Assembly: GCF_002798015.1 (NCBI RefSeq)
Contig: NZ_PGTZ01000006.1
Coordinates: 434,001-498,000 of the forward strand
Length of the DNA stretch: 64,000 bases
From: Luteimicrobium subarcticum
GTDB taxonomy: Bacteria; Actinomycetota; Actinomycetes; Actinomycetales; Cellulomonadaceae
Direction: 5' to 3'
Below, one piece after another: positions 24,005 through 33,156 of this stretch (positions within the stretch are counted from its first letter, which is position 1; every line of letters starts with the position of its first letter). The translations under genes and the position numbers were made by a program. The notes below the pieces were generated by a model. It was not told the origin of the DNA. It worked only from the letters and a program-made list of their open reading frames with translations, and did not search any database.

Positions 24005-24727
24005 GTGGCACCGTCCAGCGACCCCCCCGTCGGATCCCCTGTCGGATCGGTGGACAAGGCTCTTCTCACCCTCTCGGCGCTCGCCGCCGTCGGCCCGGAC
24101 GGCGTCCCGCTCGGCGACCTCGCGACCCGGCTCGGGCACCTCAAGCCGTCCCTGCACCGCACGCTCGCCGCGCTGCGCCACCGCGGGTTCGCCGAGCAGG
24201 CGCCGGACGGCTCGTACCGGCTGGGCCCCGCCGCGATCGCGCTCGGCAGCCTCTGGACGCACGACGACAACCTGCCCGCCCTGCTCCGGCCGACCCTCTC
24301 GGCCCTGTGCGCCGCCACCGGCGAGCTCGTCCATCTCGGCGTGCTCGCAGGGCCCGACGTCGTCTACCTCGACAAGGTCGAGCCCGAGCGCGCGGTGCGC
24401 GTGCGGTCGTCCGTCGGGCTGAGCCGTCCCGCCGCCACCACGGCCCTCGGACGCGCGCTGCTCGCGTGCGACCCCGCGCACGACGCCTCCGAGATCGCGG
24501 ACGCCCGCGCCCGCGGGTGGTCCCAGGAGCGCGAGGAGAACGAGGCGGGCATCGCGTGCGTCGGGCTCGCCGTGCTCCGGGACGGCGCGGCCGTCGCCGC
24601 GGTCAGCGTGACGGTGCCCGTCGAGCGGCTGCCGGCGCGACGGGCCGCGGAGCTCGCCCGCACCGCCCGCGAGGTCGCCGCGGCGACGCTGCCGCCCGGG
24701 TACGCGCTGGCACCGGCCGCCCGCTGA
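24005..24727 (+). CDS. IclR-family transcriptional regulator
   Basis: 240 residues from GTG 24005 with a good AGGAGG site. The N-terminal winged helix (about 15-75) has DKALLTLSALAAVG, LGDLATRLGHLKPSLHRTLAAL and RHRGFAEQ. The C-terminal effector domain has the IclR pattern VYLDKVEPERAVRVRSSVG, TALGRALLA, and the C-terminal block GIACVGLAVL with the conserved Cys. IclR proteins commonly repress sugar-acid catabolism. Being divergent from eda-kdgK, it probably responds to KDG or KDPG, as KdgR does. Confidence 0.92.
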   Translation: MAPSSDPPVGSPVGSVDKALLTLSALAAVGPDGVPLGDLATRLGHLKPSLHRTLAALRHRGFAEQAPDGSYRLGPAAIALGSLWTHDDNLPALLRPTLSALCAATGELVHLGVLAGPDVVYLDKVEPERAVRVRSSVGLSRPAATTALGRALLACDPAHDASEIADARARGWSQEREENEAGIACVGLAVLRDGAAVAAVSVTVPVERLPARRAAELARTAREVAAATLPPGYALAPAAR

Positions 24728-24730
24728 CCG

Positions 24731-24759
24731 CGCCGGACGGGCCCGTCAGGCGTCCGGCG
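24731..24759. terminator. Hairpin between convergent iclR and usp
   Basis: CGCCGGACG (24731-24739) pairs perfectly with CGTCCGGCG (24751-24759). An inner palindrome GACGGGCCCGTC (24736-24747) offers an alternative fold. It overlaps the last codons of the usp gene. A bidirectional terminator is likely. Confidence 0.55.
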
Positions 24760-25144
24760 TGCCCTTGACGACGAGCACCGGCACGGGTGAGTCCAGCAGC
24801 ACGCGCTGCGTCGTCGTCCCCAGCAGGAACATGCCCACGTCGGGGCGCCGCCGGGCGCCCAGCACCACGAGCTCGGGCTCGATCCGCTCCGCCGCGTCGA
24901 GGATCGCGTCCGCGGGGACCTGGTCGTGCGTGCGGAACACGACGGGCGGGTGCGCCAGCGCGTCGGGCAGCTGGGACGCGGCGTGCGCAGCCTCGGAGTC
25001 GGCGCGACCGTCGTCGGCCTGCGCGGTGAGGCACAGCAGCGCGAGCGTCGTACCGCGGCGGGTCGCCTCGTCGACGGCGACCTCCAGCGCGGCGTTGCCC
25101 TGCGGGGTGTCGTTGTACGCGAGGAGGACCGTCACGACGCCCAT
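24746..25144 (-). CDS. Universal stress protein, UspA family
   Basis: 132 residues from ATG 25144. A single UspA domain: VTVLLAYNDTPQGNAALEVA at the start, and VVLGARRRPDVGMFLLGTTTQRVL followed by SPVPVLVVKG at the end. The latter carries the G-x2-G-x9-G-(S/T) nucleotide-binding pattern in degenerate form (the second Gly region reads RPDVGMFLLGTTTQ). It is a cytosolic protein of general stress physiology. It is divergent from nhaA, with 93 bp between them. Confidence 0.88.
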   Translation of the reverse strand: MGVVTVLLAYNDTPQGNAALEVAVDEATRRGTTLALLCLTAQADDGRADSEAAHAASQLPDALAHPPVVFRTHDQVPADAILDAAERIEPELVVLGARRRPDVGMFLLGTTTQRVLLDSPVPVLVVKGTPDA

Positions 25145-25237
25145 TGTGCGCCAGGACAGCGCGTCCGGGCGCGGCGACCGCCCCTCGACGCACCGGAGCC
25201 GTTGCGCGACGCGCCGCAGGTGGGCAGCGTTGCCCCC

Positions 25238-26644
25238 GTGAGCGAGCGCGACTCCCCCGGCATCCCCCTGACCCTGTCGGCACCCCGGCCCGGGCCGCCG
25301 CTGCGCGTCCAGATCCGGCCCGTGGCACCGAGCCTGCGGCGGTTCCTCGCGACCGAGGCCGGGGGCGCGATGCTCCTGCTCGTCGCGACGGTCGCCGCCC
25401 TCGTGTGGGCGAACTCGCCGTGGTCCGCGTCGTACGGGACCTTCTGGGGCACCGACGCGGGCGTGCACGTCGGGCGCTGGGGGCTCGACATGACGCTCGC
25501 GGAGTGGGTCAACGACGTCGGCATGGTCGCGTTCTTCCTCATCATCGCGCTCGAGATCAGCCGCGAGGTGGCGAGCGGGGAGCTGCGCGACCGTCGGACG
25601 GTGGCCGTCCCGGCGCTCGGCGCGCTGGCCGGCCTCGCCGTCCCGGCCCTCGTGTTCGTGGCGTTCACCGCCGGCACGCCCGACGTGCACGGCTGGGGCG
25701 TCGTGATGTCGACCGACACCGCGTTCCTCATCGGGATCCTCGGGCTGTTCGGGCCTCGCTGCCCCGACCAGCTCCGCCTGTTCCTGCTCACCCTCGCGGT
25801 CGTCGACGACATCGGCGCCATCACCGTCATGGCGGTCTTCTACACGCCGGACCTCGTCGTGCTGCCGCTCGTCCTCGCGGGCGTCGTCGCGGTCGGCGTC
25901 CTCGTGATGCGCTGGCTGGGCGTCTGGCGCATCACGCCGTACGCGCTCGCCGGCGTCGCCCTGTGGTTCTGCGTGCACGCGTCGGGCGTGCACGCCACCC
26001 TCGCGGGTGTCCTCCTCGGACTGCTCGTCCCGACCGCGGCCGCGCGCCCGCGCCAGCTGCAGGACCTGTCGCGGTTCGTCCGGCTGCTCGAGCTCGAGAC
26101 GACCGCCGAGCGCGAGCACCAGGCCGAGCTCGCCGCCCGGGCCGCCGTCCCGGTCAACGAGCGGATCCAGCGGGTCCTGCACCCGTGGTCGGGGTTCGTG
26201 ATCGTGCCGCTGTTCGCGCTGGCCAACGCCGGCGTCCGGCTCGACGGGGAGACGTTGTCGTCCGCCCTGACGTCGCGCGTCGCGATCGGGGTCGCGGTGG
26301 CGCTCGTCGTCGGCAACACGATCGGCGTGTTCGGCGCGTCGTGGATCGCCCTGCGGACGGGTCTCGGCGTCCTGCCGGGTCGCGTGCGCGAGAGCCACCT
26401 GCTCGGCGGCGCGATGCTCTGCGGGATCGGCTTCACGATCTCGCTGTTCGTCACCGAGCTCGCGTTCACCGACGAAGCCGTCAAGGAGCAGGCGAAGATC
26501 GGCATCCTCGCCGGGTCGCTCGTCGCTGCGGTGCTCGGGACGCTGGTGCTGCGGTTCTTCGGCGAACGCTCGCCGCTGTGCTCCCCCGGGGTCGAGGCGC
26601 TGCCCGCGTCGCTCCCCACGGGCTCGTGGCTGCCCCCGGCGTGA
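25238..26644 (+). CDS. nhaA: Na+/H+ antiporter NhaA
   Basis: 468 residues from GTG 25238, with about 12 membrane helices. Landmarks are LRRFLATEAGGAMLLL, WVNDVGMVAFFLIIALEI, MSTDTAFLIGILGLFG, the ion-binding aspartate pair LAVVDDIGAI (Asp190-Asp191), and GFTISLFVTELAF. It exchanges Na+ or Li+ for protons at alkaline pH. In many actinobacteria NhaA carries a fused C-terminal DsbA/thioredoxin domain. Here the protein ends without it, and a free-standing protein of that kind is encoded convergently just downstream. Confidence 0.94.
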   Translation: MSERDSPGIPLTLSAPRPGPPLRVQIRPVAPSLRRFLATEAGGAMLLLVATVAALVWANSPWSASYGTFWGTDAGVHVGRWGLDMTLAEWVNDVGMVAFFLIIALEISREVASGELRDRRTVAVPALGALAGLAVPALVFVAFTAGTPDVHGWGVVMSTDTAFLIGILGLFGPRCPDQLRLFLLTLAVVDDIGAITVMAVFYTPDLVVLPLVLAGVVAVGVLVMRWLGVWRITPYALAGVALWFCVHASGVHATLAGVLLGLLVPTAAARPRQLQDLSRFVRLLELETTAEREHQAELAARAAVPVNERIQRVLHPWSGFVIVPLFALANAGVRLDGETLSSALTSRVAIGVAVALVVGNTIGVFGASWIALRTGLGVLPGRVRESHLLGGAMLCGIGFTISLFVTELAFTDEAVKEQAKIGILAGSLVAAVLGTLVLRFFGERSPLCSPGVEALPASLPTGSWLPPA

Positions 26645-26677
26645 GGCCCGTCGTCGACAGGCGCCCGCAGGGAAGGG

Positions 26678-27220
26678 TCAGCGTGGCTCGAGCGGCTTGC
26701 TGAGCTTCAGCGACTCGACGGCCGCACGCAGCCCGTCCGCGGTCACCCTGCCCCGGTAGCGGTGTCCGTTGAGGAACAGGACGGGCGTGCCCTCGACACC
26801 GTGCGCGAGGCCTTCCGCGTAGTCCTCCTCGACCGGTCCGCGGAACCGCTGCGCCGTGTCGCCCACCACGCACTCCTCGCCCACCCCGGCCTCCCGCGCT
26901 GCGGCCACGAGGCCCGCGGCGGACAGGTCGGCGCCGTGCGCGAGCAGCGCGTCGTGCATCTCCCAGAAGCGGCCCTGGTCGGCCGCCGCCTCGGACGCGA
27001 GCGCCGCCGCGAGGGCGTGCGGGTGCACCTCGAACAGAGGGAAGTGCCGCCACACGAGGCGCACCTTGCCGTGCGACGACGCCACCAGGTCGTCGACGAG
27101 CGGCGCCGCGTCCTGGCAGTACGGACACTCGAAGTCCCCGAACATCACGACCGTGACGGGGGCGTCGACGTCCCCCCGGACGTGCGGACGACCGGGGACG
27201 AGCGCGTCGCGATGACCCAT
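26678..27220 (-). CDS. DsbA-like thioredoxin-fold oxidoreductase
   Basis: 180 residues from the ATG at 27220; ATGs at 27229 and 27232 and a longer frame to 27256 are possible and none has a clear ribosome site. The active site is CPYC within MFGDFECPYCQDAAP, followed by VRLVWRHFPLF and GVEGTPVLFLNGH with the cis-proline. There is no signal peptide, so it is probably cytosolic. The sequence style (HVRGDVDAPVTVVMFGDFECPYC) is that of the domain often fused to actinobacterial NhaA, supporting a functional link with the adjacent antiporter. A general DsbA/FrnE-like role is the alternative. Confidence 0.85.
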   Translation of the reverse strand: MGHRDALVPGRPHVRGDVDAPVTVVMFGDFECPYCQDAAPLVDDLVASSHGKVRLVWRHFPLFEVHPHALAAALASEAAADQGRFWEMHDALLAHGADLSAAGLVAAAREAGVGEECVVGDTAQRFRGPVEEDYAEGLAHGVEGTPVLFLNGHRYRGRVTADGLRAAVESLKLSKPLEPR

Positions 27221-27288
27221 GCCACCCATCATGCCCACGATCCGACCCGGTAACACGTCGGTGACGGTCGCCGGTTACCCTCAGTCAC

Positions 27289-29976
27289 GTGCTCTCGAAC
27301 GACGTAGAACGTGGCAACGCCCGCGACGAGATGCCCGAGCCGCTGCGCAACGACGTACGACTGCTGGGCGAGCTGCTCGGCACCGTGCTGCGCGAGTCCG
27401 GCGGCCAGGACCTGCTGGACGACGTGGAGCGCCTGCGCGCCCTCACGATCGCCGCAGCCTCCGAGAACGGTGCCGCGACCTCGATCGCGCACGCGGAGGA
27501 GCTCATCGCCGGCTTCACCCCGGAACGTGCGGAGGACGTCGCCCAGGCGTTCACCTGCTACTTCCACCTCGTGAACCTCGCGGAGGAGAACCACCGGGTC
27601 CGGGTGCTGCGCGCCCGCGAGGCCGGTCTCTCCCCGACGCAGTCGCGCGCCGAGGACTCCCTGCCGGCCGCGGTCGCGCAGCTCGCGGGCGAGATCGGCA
27701 CGGAGGAGACCCTCGAGCGGGTGCGCCGGCTCGAGTTCCGTCCCGTGCTCACCGCGCACCCCACCGAGGCGCGCCGCCGCGCGGTCGCCGGGTGCATCCG
27801 CCGCATCACGACGCTCCTGGAGCGCCGCGAGCTCGAGCAGCTCGGCGGGGTGGCCCTCGCGGACAACACGCGCCGCCTGCTCGCCGAGATCGACGACCTG
27901 TGGCGCACCGCTCCCATCCGGACGACCAAGCCGTCGCCGCTCGACGAGGTCCGCTCCGCGATGGGCGTCTTCGACGAGACGCTGTTCAGCGCGTTCCCGG
28001 ACGTCTACCGCCGGCTCGACGGCTGGGTCAGCGGCGAGGACGCGGGCACCGAGGCGCCCGCCATCCGCCCGTTCCTGCACCTGGGCTGCTGGATCGGCGG
28101 CGACCGTGACGGCAACCCGAACGTCACCGCGGACATCACGCGGACCGCGACGGGCATCGCGCACGAGCACGTCGTGAGCGCGTACCAGAAGGTCGCGGCC
28201 CGCGTCAGCCGGACGGTCACGGTCGCGGAGGCCAGCACGCCCGCGTCGGACGACGTGCTCGCGCTCGTCGCACGCGTGCGGACGGTCGACCCGGAGCTCG
28301 TCGACGCCCTCGCGGCGCGCGCCGGCACGGAGACGCACCGGCTCGCGCTGGCGCTCGTGGCCCGCCGCCTCGACGTCACGCTCGACGAGGGTGCGCCGCT
28401 CGCGTACCGGAGCGCGGACGAGCTGCACGCCGACCTCCTCACGATCCAGGCCTCGCTGGTCGCGGCCGGCGCCCGCCGGGTCGCGTTCGGCGACCTCCAG
28501 GACTTCGTGTGGCAGGTCGAGACCTTCGGCTTCCACCTCGCGGAGTTCGAGGTCCGCCAGCACTCGCAGGTGCACCGCGAGACCCTCGCCGAGATCGCCG
28601 AGGCCACCGCCGACGGCAGCCCGCTCGACCCGGCCGCGCTCGGCGACCGCTCGCGCGAGGTCCTCGACGTCTACCACGCGATCTCGGAGATCCAGGACCG
28701 GTACGGGGTCCCTGCCGCCCGGCGGTACATCGTGTCGTTCACCAAGAGCGCCGAGGACCTCGCGAACGTGTACCGGCTCGCCGAGTGGGCTGCCGGCCCG
28801 GACGGCACGCTGCCCGTCCTCGACGTCATCCCGCTCTTCGAGACCTTCGAGGACCTCGAGGCCAGCACCGACATCCTCGAGGAGTACGTGCACCACCCGC
28901 GCGTGGTCGCGCGCCTCGCGGAGACCGACCGGCGCCTCGAGGTCATGCTCGGCTACTCCGACTCGTCCAAGGACGTCGGTCCCGTCTCGGCGACCCTCGC
29001 GCTCTACTCGGCACAGAGCCGCATCGCGCAGTGGGCCGACGACAACGACATCGAGCTGACGCTCTTCCACGGCCGCGGCGGTGCGCTCGGCCGCGGCGGC
29101 GGCCCGGCGAACCGCGCGATCCTCGCGCAGCCGCCGCACTCCGTCGACGGGCGCTTCAAGCTCACCGAGCAGGGCGAGACGATCGCGGCCCGGTACGGCA
29201 ACTCGACCATCGCGGTGCGCCACATCGAGCAGGTCGCCGCGGCGACGCTGCTGCACGGCGCGCCGTCCGTCGAGGCGCGCAACGCCGGCGCGGCGGAGCG
29301 CTTCACGGACCTCGCCGGCCGCCTCGACGAGGTGTCCCGCGCCCGGTTCTTCGCCCTGGTCAAGGCCGACGGCTTCCCGCAGTGGTTCGCGCACGTCACC
29401 CCGCAGGAGGAGGTCGGGCTGCTCCCGCTGGGCTCGCGCCCCGCGAAGCGCGGCCTGTCCGTGAGCTCGCTCGACGACCTCCGGGCGATCCCGTGGGTGT
29501 TCGCGTGGACGCAGGCGCGCATCAACCTCACCGGCTGGTTCGGGCTCGGCTCCGCGCTCGCCGGGGTGGGCGACCTGGAGCTGCTGCGCGACGCCTACGC
29601 GTCGTGGCCGCTGTTCTCGACGATGATCGACAACGTCGAGATGTCGCTCGCGAAGACGGACGAGCGCCTCGCCCGCCGCTACCTCGACCTCGGGGACCGC
29701 GACGACCTCGCGGAGCTCGTGCTCACCGAGCTCGAGCTGACGCGTGAGTGGATCCTCAAGATCACGGACAAGGAGCGCGTGCTCGCGAACCTGCGCGTGC
29801 TCGGCCGGGCCGTGCAGCTCCGTAGCCCGTACGTCGACGCGCTGTCCCTCATCCAGCTGCGTGCGCTGCGCGCGCTGCGCACGGGGGACCTGCCCGAGGA
29901 CGAGAAGGCGACGAACCAGCGGCTCCTGCTGCTCACGCTCAACGGCGTGGCCGCCGGCCTGCAGAACACCGGCTGA
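27289..29976 (+). CDS. ppc: Phosphoenolpyruvate carboxylase
   Basis: 895 residues from GTG 27289. Carboxylates PEP to oxaloacetate, replenishing the TCA cycle. Catalytic landmarks are LTAHPTEARRR with His157, GYSDSSKDVGPVSATLALY with Lys561, and the glycine-rich loop FHGRGGALGRGGGPANRAI. The C-terminus has the normal ending NGVAAGLQNTG. TACCCT at 27276-27281 lies seven bases before the start and there is no Shine-Dalgarno, suggesting leaderless expression. It ends before a 40-bp perfect palindrome. Full length for bacterial PEPC. Confidence 0.97.
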   Translation: MLSNDVERGNARDEMPEPLRNDVRLLGELLGTVLRESGGQDLLDDVERLRALTIAAASENGAATSIAHAEELIAGFTPERAEDVAQAFTCYFHLVNLAEENHRVRVLRAREAGLSPTQSRAEDSLPAAVAQLAGEIGTEETLERVRRLEFRPVLTAHPTEARRRAVAGCIRRITTLLERRELEQLGGVALADNTRRLLAEIDDLWRTAPIRTTKPSPLDEVRSAMGVFDETLFSAFPDVYRRLDGWVSGEDAGTEAPAIRPFLHLGCWIGGDRDGNPNVTADITRTATGIAHEHVVSAYQKVAARVSRTVTVAEASTPASDDVLALVARVRTVDPELVDALAARAGTETHRLALALVARRLDVTLDEGAPLAYRSADELHADLLTIQASLVAAGARRVAFGDLQDFVWQVETFGFHLAEFEVRQHSQVHRETLAEIAEATADGSPLDPAALGDRSREVLDVYHAISEIQDRYGVPAARRYIVSFTKSAEDLANVYRLAEWAAGPDGTLPVLDVIPLFETFEDLEASTDILEEYVHHPRVVARLAETDRRLEVMLGYSDSSKDVGPVSATLALYSAQSRIAQWADDNDIELTLFHGRGGALGRGGGPANRAILAQPPHSVDGRFKLTEQGETIAARYGNSTIAVRHIEQVAAATLLHGAPSVEARNAGAAERFTDLAGRLDEVSRARFFALVKADGFPQWFAHVTPQEEVGLLPLGSRPAKRGLSVSSLDDLRAIPWVFAWTQARINLTGWFGLGSALAGVGDLELLRDAYASWPLFSTMIDNVEMSLAKTDERLARRYLDLGDRDDLAELVLTELELTREWILKITDKERVLANLRVLGRAVQLRSPYVDALSLIQLRALRALRTGDLPEDEKATNQRLLLLTLNGVAAGLQNTG

Positions 29977-29990
29977 CGGTCCCCGCACCG

Positions 29991-30030
29991 ACGACGACGG
30001 CGCCCTCCCCGGGGAGGGCGCCGTCGTCGT
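29991..30030 (+). terminator. Perfect 40-bp palindrome after ppc
   Basis: Positions 29991-30010 and 30011-30030 are perfect reverse complements, giving an 18-bp stem with a small CCGG loop. It begins 15 bp after the ppc stop and there is no T-run. It separates ppc from the exopolysaccharide locus. Confidence 0.82.
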
Positions 30031-30089
30031 CTCGGCAGGACGTGACGGCCCGCCGCGCCGCGCCGCGGACCCGCCACTACCGTAGGGCC

Positions 30090-31922
30090 GTGGGCCTGCC
30101 GGGGGACGCGAGCGGACCGGGCGCCGTGGACGAGATCCCGACGCGCCGCTCCTTCGTGGCGCGAGCGGCCCGAGCCCGGGCGGCCTTCCACCGGGTCTCC
30201 CGCTCGTTCTCCGGGGTGGGTCGCAGGCTGGCCCTCCTCTCCGCCGTGTCCGTCGTCGCCGGGATCGCCGAGGCGGCCCTGTTCGCCCTCGTCGCGGCGA
30301 TCTCCGTCAGCCTGTCGCAGGGCTCGGGCGTGGCGTCCCTGACCTGGGGCGCGTCCGACGCCGAGATCGCACTGGGGCCGGCCTTCGTCGTCGCGCTGGC
30401 GCTCACGCTGGTCCGCGCGGGGATGCAGCTCTGGCTGTCCTACCTCCCTGCGCGACTGAGCGCCGACGCCGTCACGACATTGCGCCACCGGCTCTTCGCG
30501 GCGTTCTCCGACGCCTCCTGGGAGATCAAGTCGCGTGAGCGCGAAGGCGGATTCCAGACGCTCATGACGGCCAACGCCGAGGCCGCGTCCCTCGCCGTCG
30601 TCGGTCTGGGCCGCGCTATCGCGTGGGGCCTGCTGTTCGTCTCGCTCCTCGCGACCGCGATCGTCATCAGTGCGGTGGCCGCGCTCGTGCTCGCCATCGC
30701 GGCAGTGGTCCTGCTCCTGGCCCTGCTGCCGCTCGGGAAGATCATCCGTCGCAACTCGGAGGCCGTGAGCGCCAAGAACGTCGACTACGCCGGCAGCATC
30801 CAGGAGGTCGCGGTCCTGGCGGAAGAGCTCGAGGCGTTCGGCCCGAGCCCGTCGTTCCGCGACGGCCTCGACCAGCGGACCGACGCCCTGCGCCACCACC
30901 TGCTCGTGGCGCGCTTCCTCGGGAACGGCGTGGGGACGGTCTTCCAGAGCGTCGCGCTGCTCCTGCTCGTGGCCGCCCTGGCCGTCGTCTGGGCCCTGGA
31001 CGTCGGCGACCTCGCGTCCCTGGCGGCCGTCGTGCTCATCCTCGTGCGCTCGCTCAGCTACGGACAGCAGCTCCAGACCTCCCTCAACATGGTCGACCAG
31101 CAGCTTCCGTACCTGACCCAGCTGGAGACGGCGATCGACCACTACGAGGCCCACCACGAGCAGGACGGCTCCGAGCCGCTCCACGGTATCGGCCGGATCG
31201 GGCTCGAGTCGGTCCAGTTCGCCTACACCCCCGAGCGGCAGGTCCTCGACGAGGTCACGTTCGAGGTCGGTTCGGGCGAGGTCGTCGGGATCGTCGGTCC
31301 CTCCGGAGCAGGGAAGTCGACCATCACCCAGATGCTGCTGCGCCTCCGCCGACCGGACGCCGGGCTCGTCACCGTCGACGGTCGCGACGCAGCACAGTTC
31401 CGACGCGCGGACTGGCGCCGCCGCGTCGCCTACGTCCCGCAGACACCCCAGCTCGTGTGGGGCTCGGTCGCGGAGAACATCCGCTTCTTCAGAGACGACA
31501 TCACCGACGAGGCTCTGCGCGACGCTGCCCGACGCGCAGGCCTGCACGACGAGATCGTCGGGCTGCCCGACGGCTACGCCACCCGGCTCGGCCAGCGTTC
31601 CTCAGGGCTGTCGGGGGGCCAGAGGCAACGGTTGTGCCTGGCCCGCGCGCTGGCCGCCGACCCTGACGTGCTCGTGCTCGACGAACCGACCAGCTCGCTC
31701 GACGTGAGAGCCGAGGTGCTCGTCCAGGAGACGATCGCCAGCCTCCGCCCAGGTGTCATCGTGTTCCTCGTCGCTCACCGGCTGTCGACCCTGTCGGTGT
31801 GCGACCGGGTCATGGTCGTGGTCGACGGCCGCGTCCAGGACTTCGACACCGTCGACCGGTTGCAGCTCCAGAACTCCTTCTTCGGGGAGGTCTCGGAGAT
31901 CACGCGCGCTCAGACGCTCTGA
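30090..31922 (+). CDS. ABC exporter, fused permease-ATPase
   Basis: 610 residues from GTG 30090; TACCGT six bases upstream suggests a leaderless start. A six-helix transmembrane domain (about 45-340) is followed by the nucleotide-binding domain. That domain has Walker A GPSGAGKST (Lys409), the Q-loop VPQTPQ, the signature LSGGQRQR, Walker B VLVLDEPTSSLD and H-loop His in VAHRLST. The position at the edge of a glycan locus suggests export or flipping of a lipid-linked oligosaccharide, though a lipid or peptide exporter cannot be excluded. Confidence 0.9.
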   Translation: MGLPGDASGPGAVDEIPTRRSFVARAARARAAFHRVSRSFSGVGRRLALLSAVSVVAGIAEAALFALVAAISVSLSQGSGVASLTWGASDAEIALGPAFVVALALTLVRAGMQLWLSYLPARLSADAVTTLRHRLFAAFSDASWEIKSREREGGFQTLMTANAEAASLAVVGLGRAIAWGLLFVSLLATAIVISAVAALVLAIAAVVLLLALLPLGKIIRRNSEAVSAKNVDYAGSIQEVAVLAEELEAFGPSPSFRDGLDQRTDALRHHLLVARFLGNGVGTVFQSVALLLLVAALAVVWALDVGDLASLAAVVLILVRSLSYGQQLQTSLNMVDQQLPYLTQLETAIDHYEAHHEQDGSEPLHGIGRIGLESVQFAYTPERQVLDEVTFEVGSGEVVGIVGPSGAGKSTITQMLLRLRRPDAGLVTVDGRDAAQFRRADWRRRVAYVPQTPQLVWGSVAENIRFFRDDITDEALRDAARRAGLHDEIVGLPDGYATRLGQRSSGLSGGQRQRLCLARALAADPDVLVLDEPTSSLDVRAEVLVQETIASLRPGVIVFLVAHRLSTLSVCDRVMVVVDGRVQDFDTVDRLQLQNSFFGEVSEITRAQTL

Positions 31923-31931
31923 ACCCAACGG

Positions 31932-32546
31932 TCACGACGGGCGCTGCCAGATCGTCGTGTGCCCGAAGTCGAACTTGTAGGGTGCCAAGCCCTCGATCGT
32001 CTCGTGGGGCCATGAGGACAACCGTTCGTGCGCCGCCCGATAGTAGGGCCGTTGCGAGTCGTCGAGCGCCAGATGGCCACCCGGGCGGACCTTCGACATC
32101 GCCGCGGTGGCGCACCGGACGCGTGAACGCCCGTCGACCACGACGAGATCGACGGATTCGTCGGGCAGGTCGTCCACCGCGGCGACGTACGCGTCGTAGT
32201 CCCCGCCTGGCGCGGCGACGTGACGGATCTCGACGTTCGGCACGTCGGCGAAGCGCTCGGTGAGCAGGGACGCCCACTCCGTGTCGTGCTCGACCGTCAC
32301 GACCTTTCCGGCTCGCTGCGCGAACCAGACGGTCGAGCCACCACCGCCGAACTCGAACACCGTCGTCTGCGGTCCGACGATCTCGTCGAGGCGTCGGATC
32401 ACCGCGAACGCGAGCCACGGCAGCCCGACGTCGAGCGGCATGCGACGGCTCCGCAGCGTGCGAGGCAGGTTGACCACCTCCTGCGGGCGCCGCGCCAGCT
32501 CGCCCGCCAACTGTGTCGCCGTGCGGACCTTGCTCTGAAGCGTCAT
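31932..32546 (-). CDS. Class I SAM-dependent methyltransferase-like protein
   Basis: 204 residues. A Rossmann-type methyltransferase core with motif I FEFGGGGSTVWFA, VVTVEHDTEWA, VDLVVVDGRSR and PGGHLALDD, where the Asp/Glu after strand 2 would hold the ribose of SAM. Proteins of this kind in surface-polysaccharide loci methylate sugars or act on linked aglycones. The substrate is unknown. It is the last gene of the leftward glycosyltransferase series. Confidence 0.75.
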   Translation of the reverse strand: MTLQSKVRTATQLAGELARRPQEVVNLPRTLRSRRMPLDVGLPWLAFAVIRRLDEIVGPQTTVFEFGGGGSTVWFAQRAGKVVTVEHDTEWASLLTERFADVPNVEIRHVAAPGGDYDAYVAAVDDLPDESVDLVVVDGRSRVRCATAAMSKVRPGGHLALDDSQRPYYRAAHERLSSWPHETIEGLAPYKFDFGHTTIWQRPS

Positions 32547-32604
32547 CCATCCCCTTCTTTCAATTCGTGAGCGTACGACGTTGCAGCGCTGTGCGCTCGC
32601 GGGC

Positions 32605-33153
32605 CTACGGCCCGAGAAAGACCTCCGAGCACGCCATCTGGCCGCCGGAGAGGGTGCAGGCGGTCCCGACGCGGGTCAGCGACGGGTCCAGGAGGTTCTG
32701 CCGGTGACCGGCGGACGCCATCCACGCCGACACGACGTCCGAGGAGGGTTCGTCGGCCGGTGCGCGCGACAGGTTCTCGGCTGCGGTCCCGTACGGAGGA
32801 CAGCGCTCGGTCACCGGGCCGAGCGGAGCGTGTTCGAGGGCACCGGAGGACGGAAGGTCGGCCGCACGCTCGCCGGCAGCGGCATCGGCACAGCCCGACC
32901 GGGTGAGGGCAGGCCGGCCGACGGCTTCTCGACGGTCGTTGGTCGCGGCGACGAGGGCGTCGGCATAGGCGCGCGGGTCGATCGGACTGCCCGCCCTCCG
33001 CTCACCCCCTCCTGGCGACGCCCAGGTACCGGTCGTGTCCGCGGGACGCGGGCCGGAGGCGTCTCTCACGACGAGCAGCGCCCCTCCACCGACGAGTGCT
33101 GTCCCGACGATCAGGAGGACCACCCCAGCAGGACGGCCCTTCCGCTGACCCAC
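32605..33153 (-). CDS. Secreted or membrane-anchored CAP-domain protein
   Basis: 182 residues. One N-terminal hydrophobic helix (about 9-30) acts as signal anchor, then a Pro/Gly linker, then a CAP/SCP domain (about 58-182) with LVAATNDRREAVGRPAL, a conserved GTAAENLSR, and VVSAWMASAGHRQNLLDPSLTRVG. Bacterial CAP proteins are extracytoplasmic and poorly understood. Some bind or cut cell-wall or matrix components. Four cysteines in the domain could form two disulfides. It sits 3 bp after a glycosyltransferase in the same operon. Confidence 0.83.
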   Translation of the reverse strand: MGQRKGRPAGVVLLIVGTALVGGGALLVVRDASGPRPADTTGTWASPGGGERRAGSPIDPRAYADALVAATNDRREAVGRPALTRSGCADAAAGERAADLPSSGALEHAPLGPVTERCPPYGTAAENLSRAPADEPSSDVVSAWMASAGHRQNLLDPSLTRVGTACTLSGGQMACSEVFLGP

Positions 33154-33156
33154 CGG

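Noticed and set aside
27229..29988. Minus-strand open frame spanning the whole ppc gene
   Set aside because: It mirrors a fully conserved PEP carboxylase and is rich in Arg/Glu/Val repeats, a codon-bias artefact.
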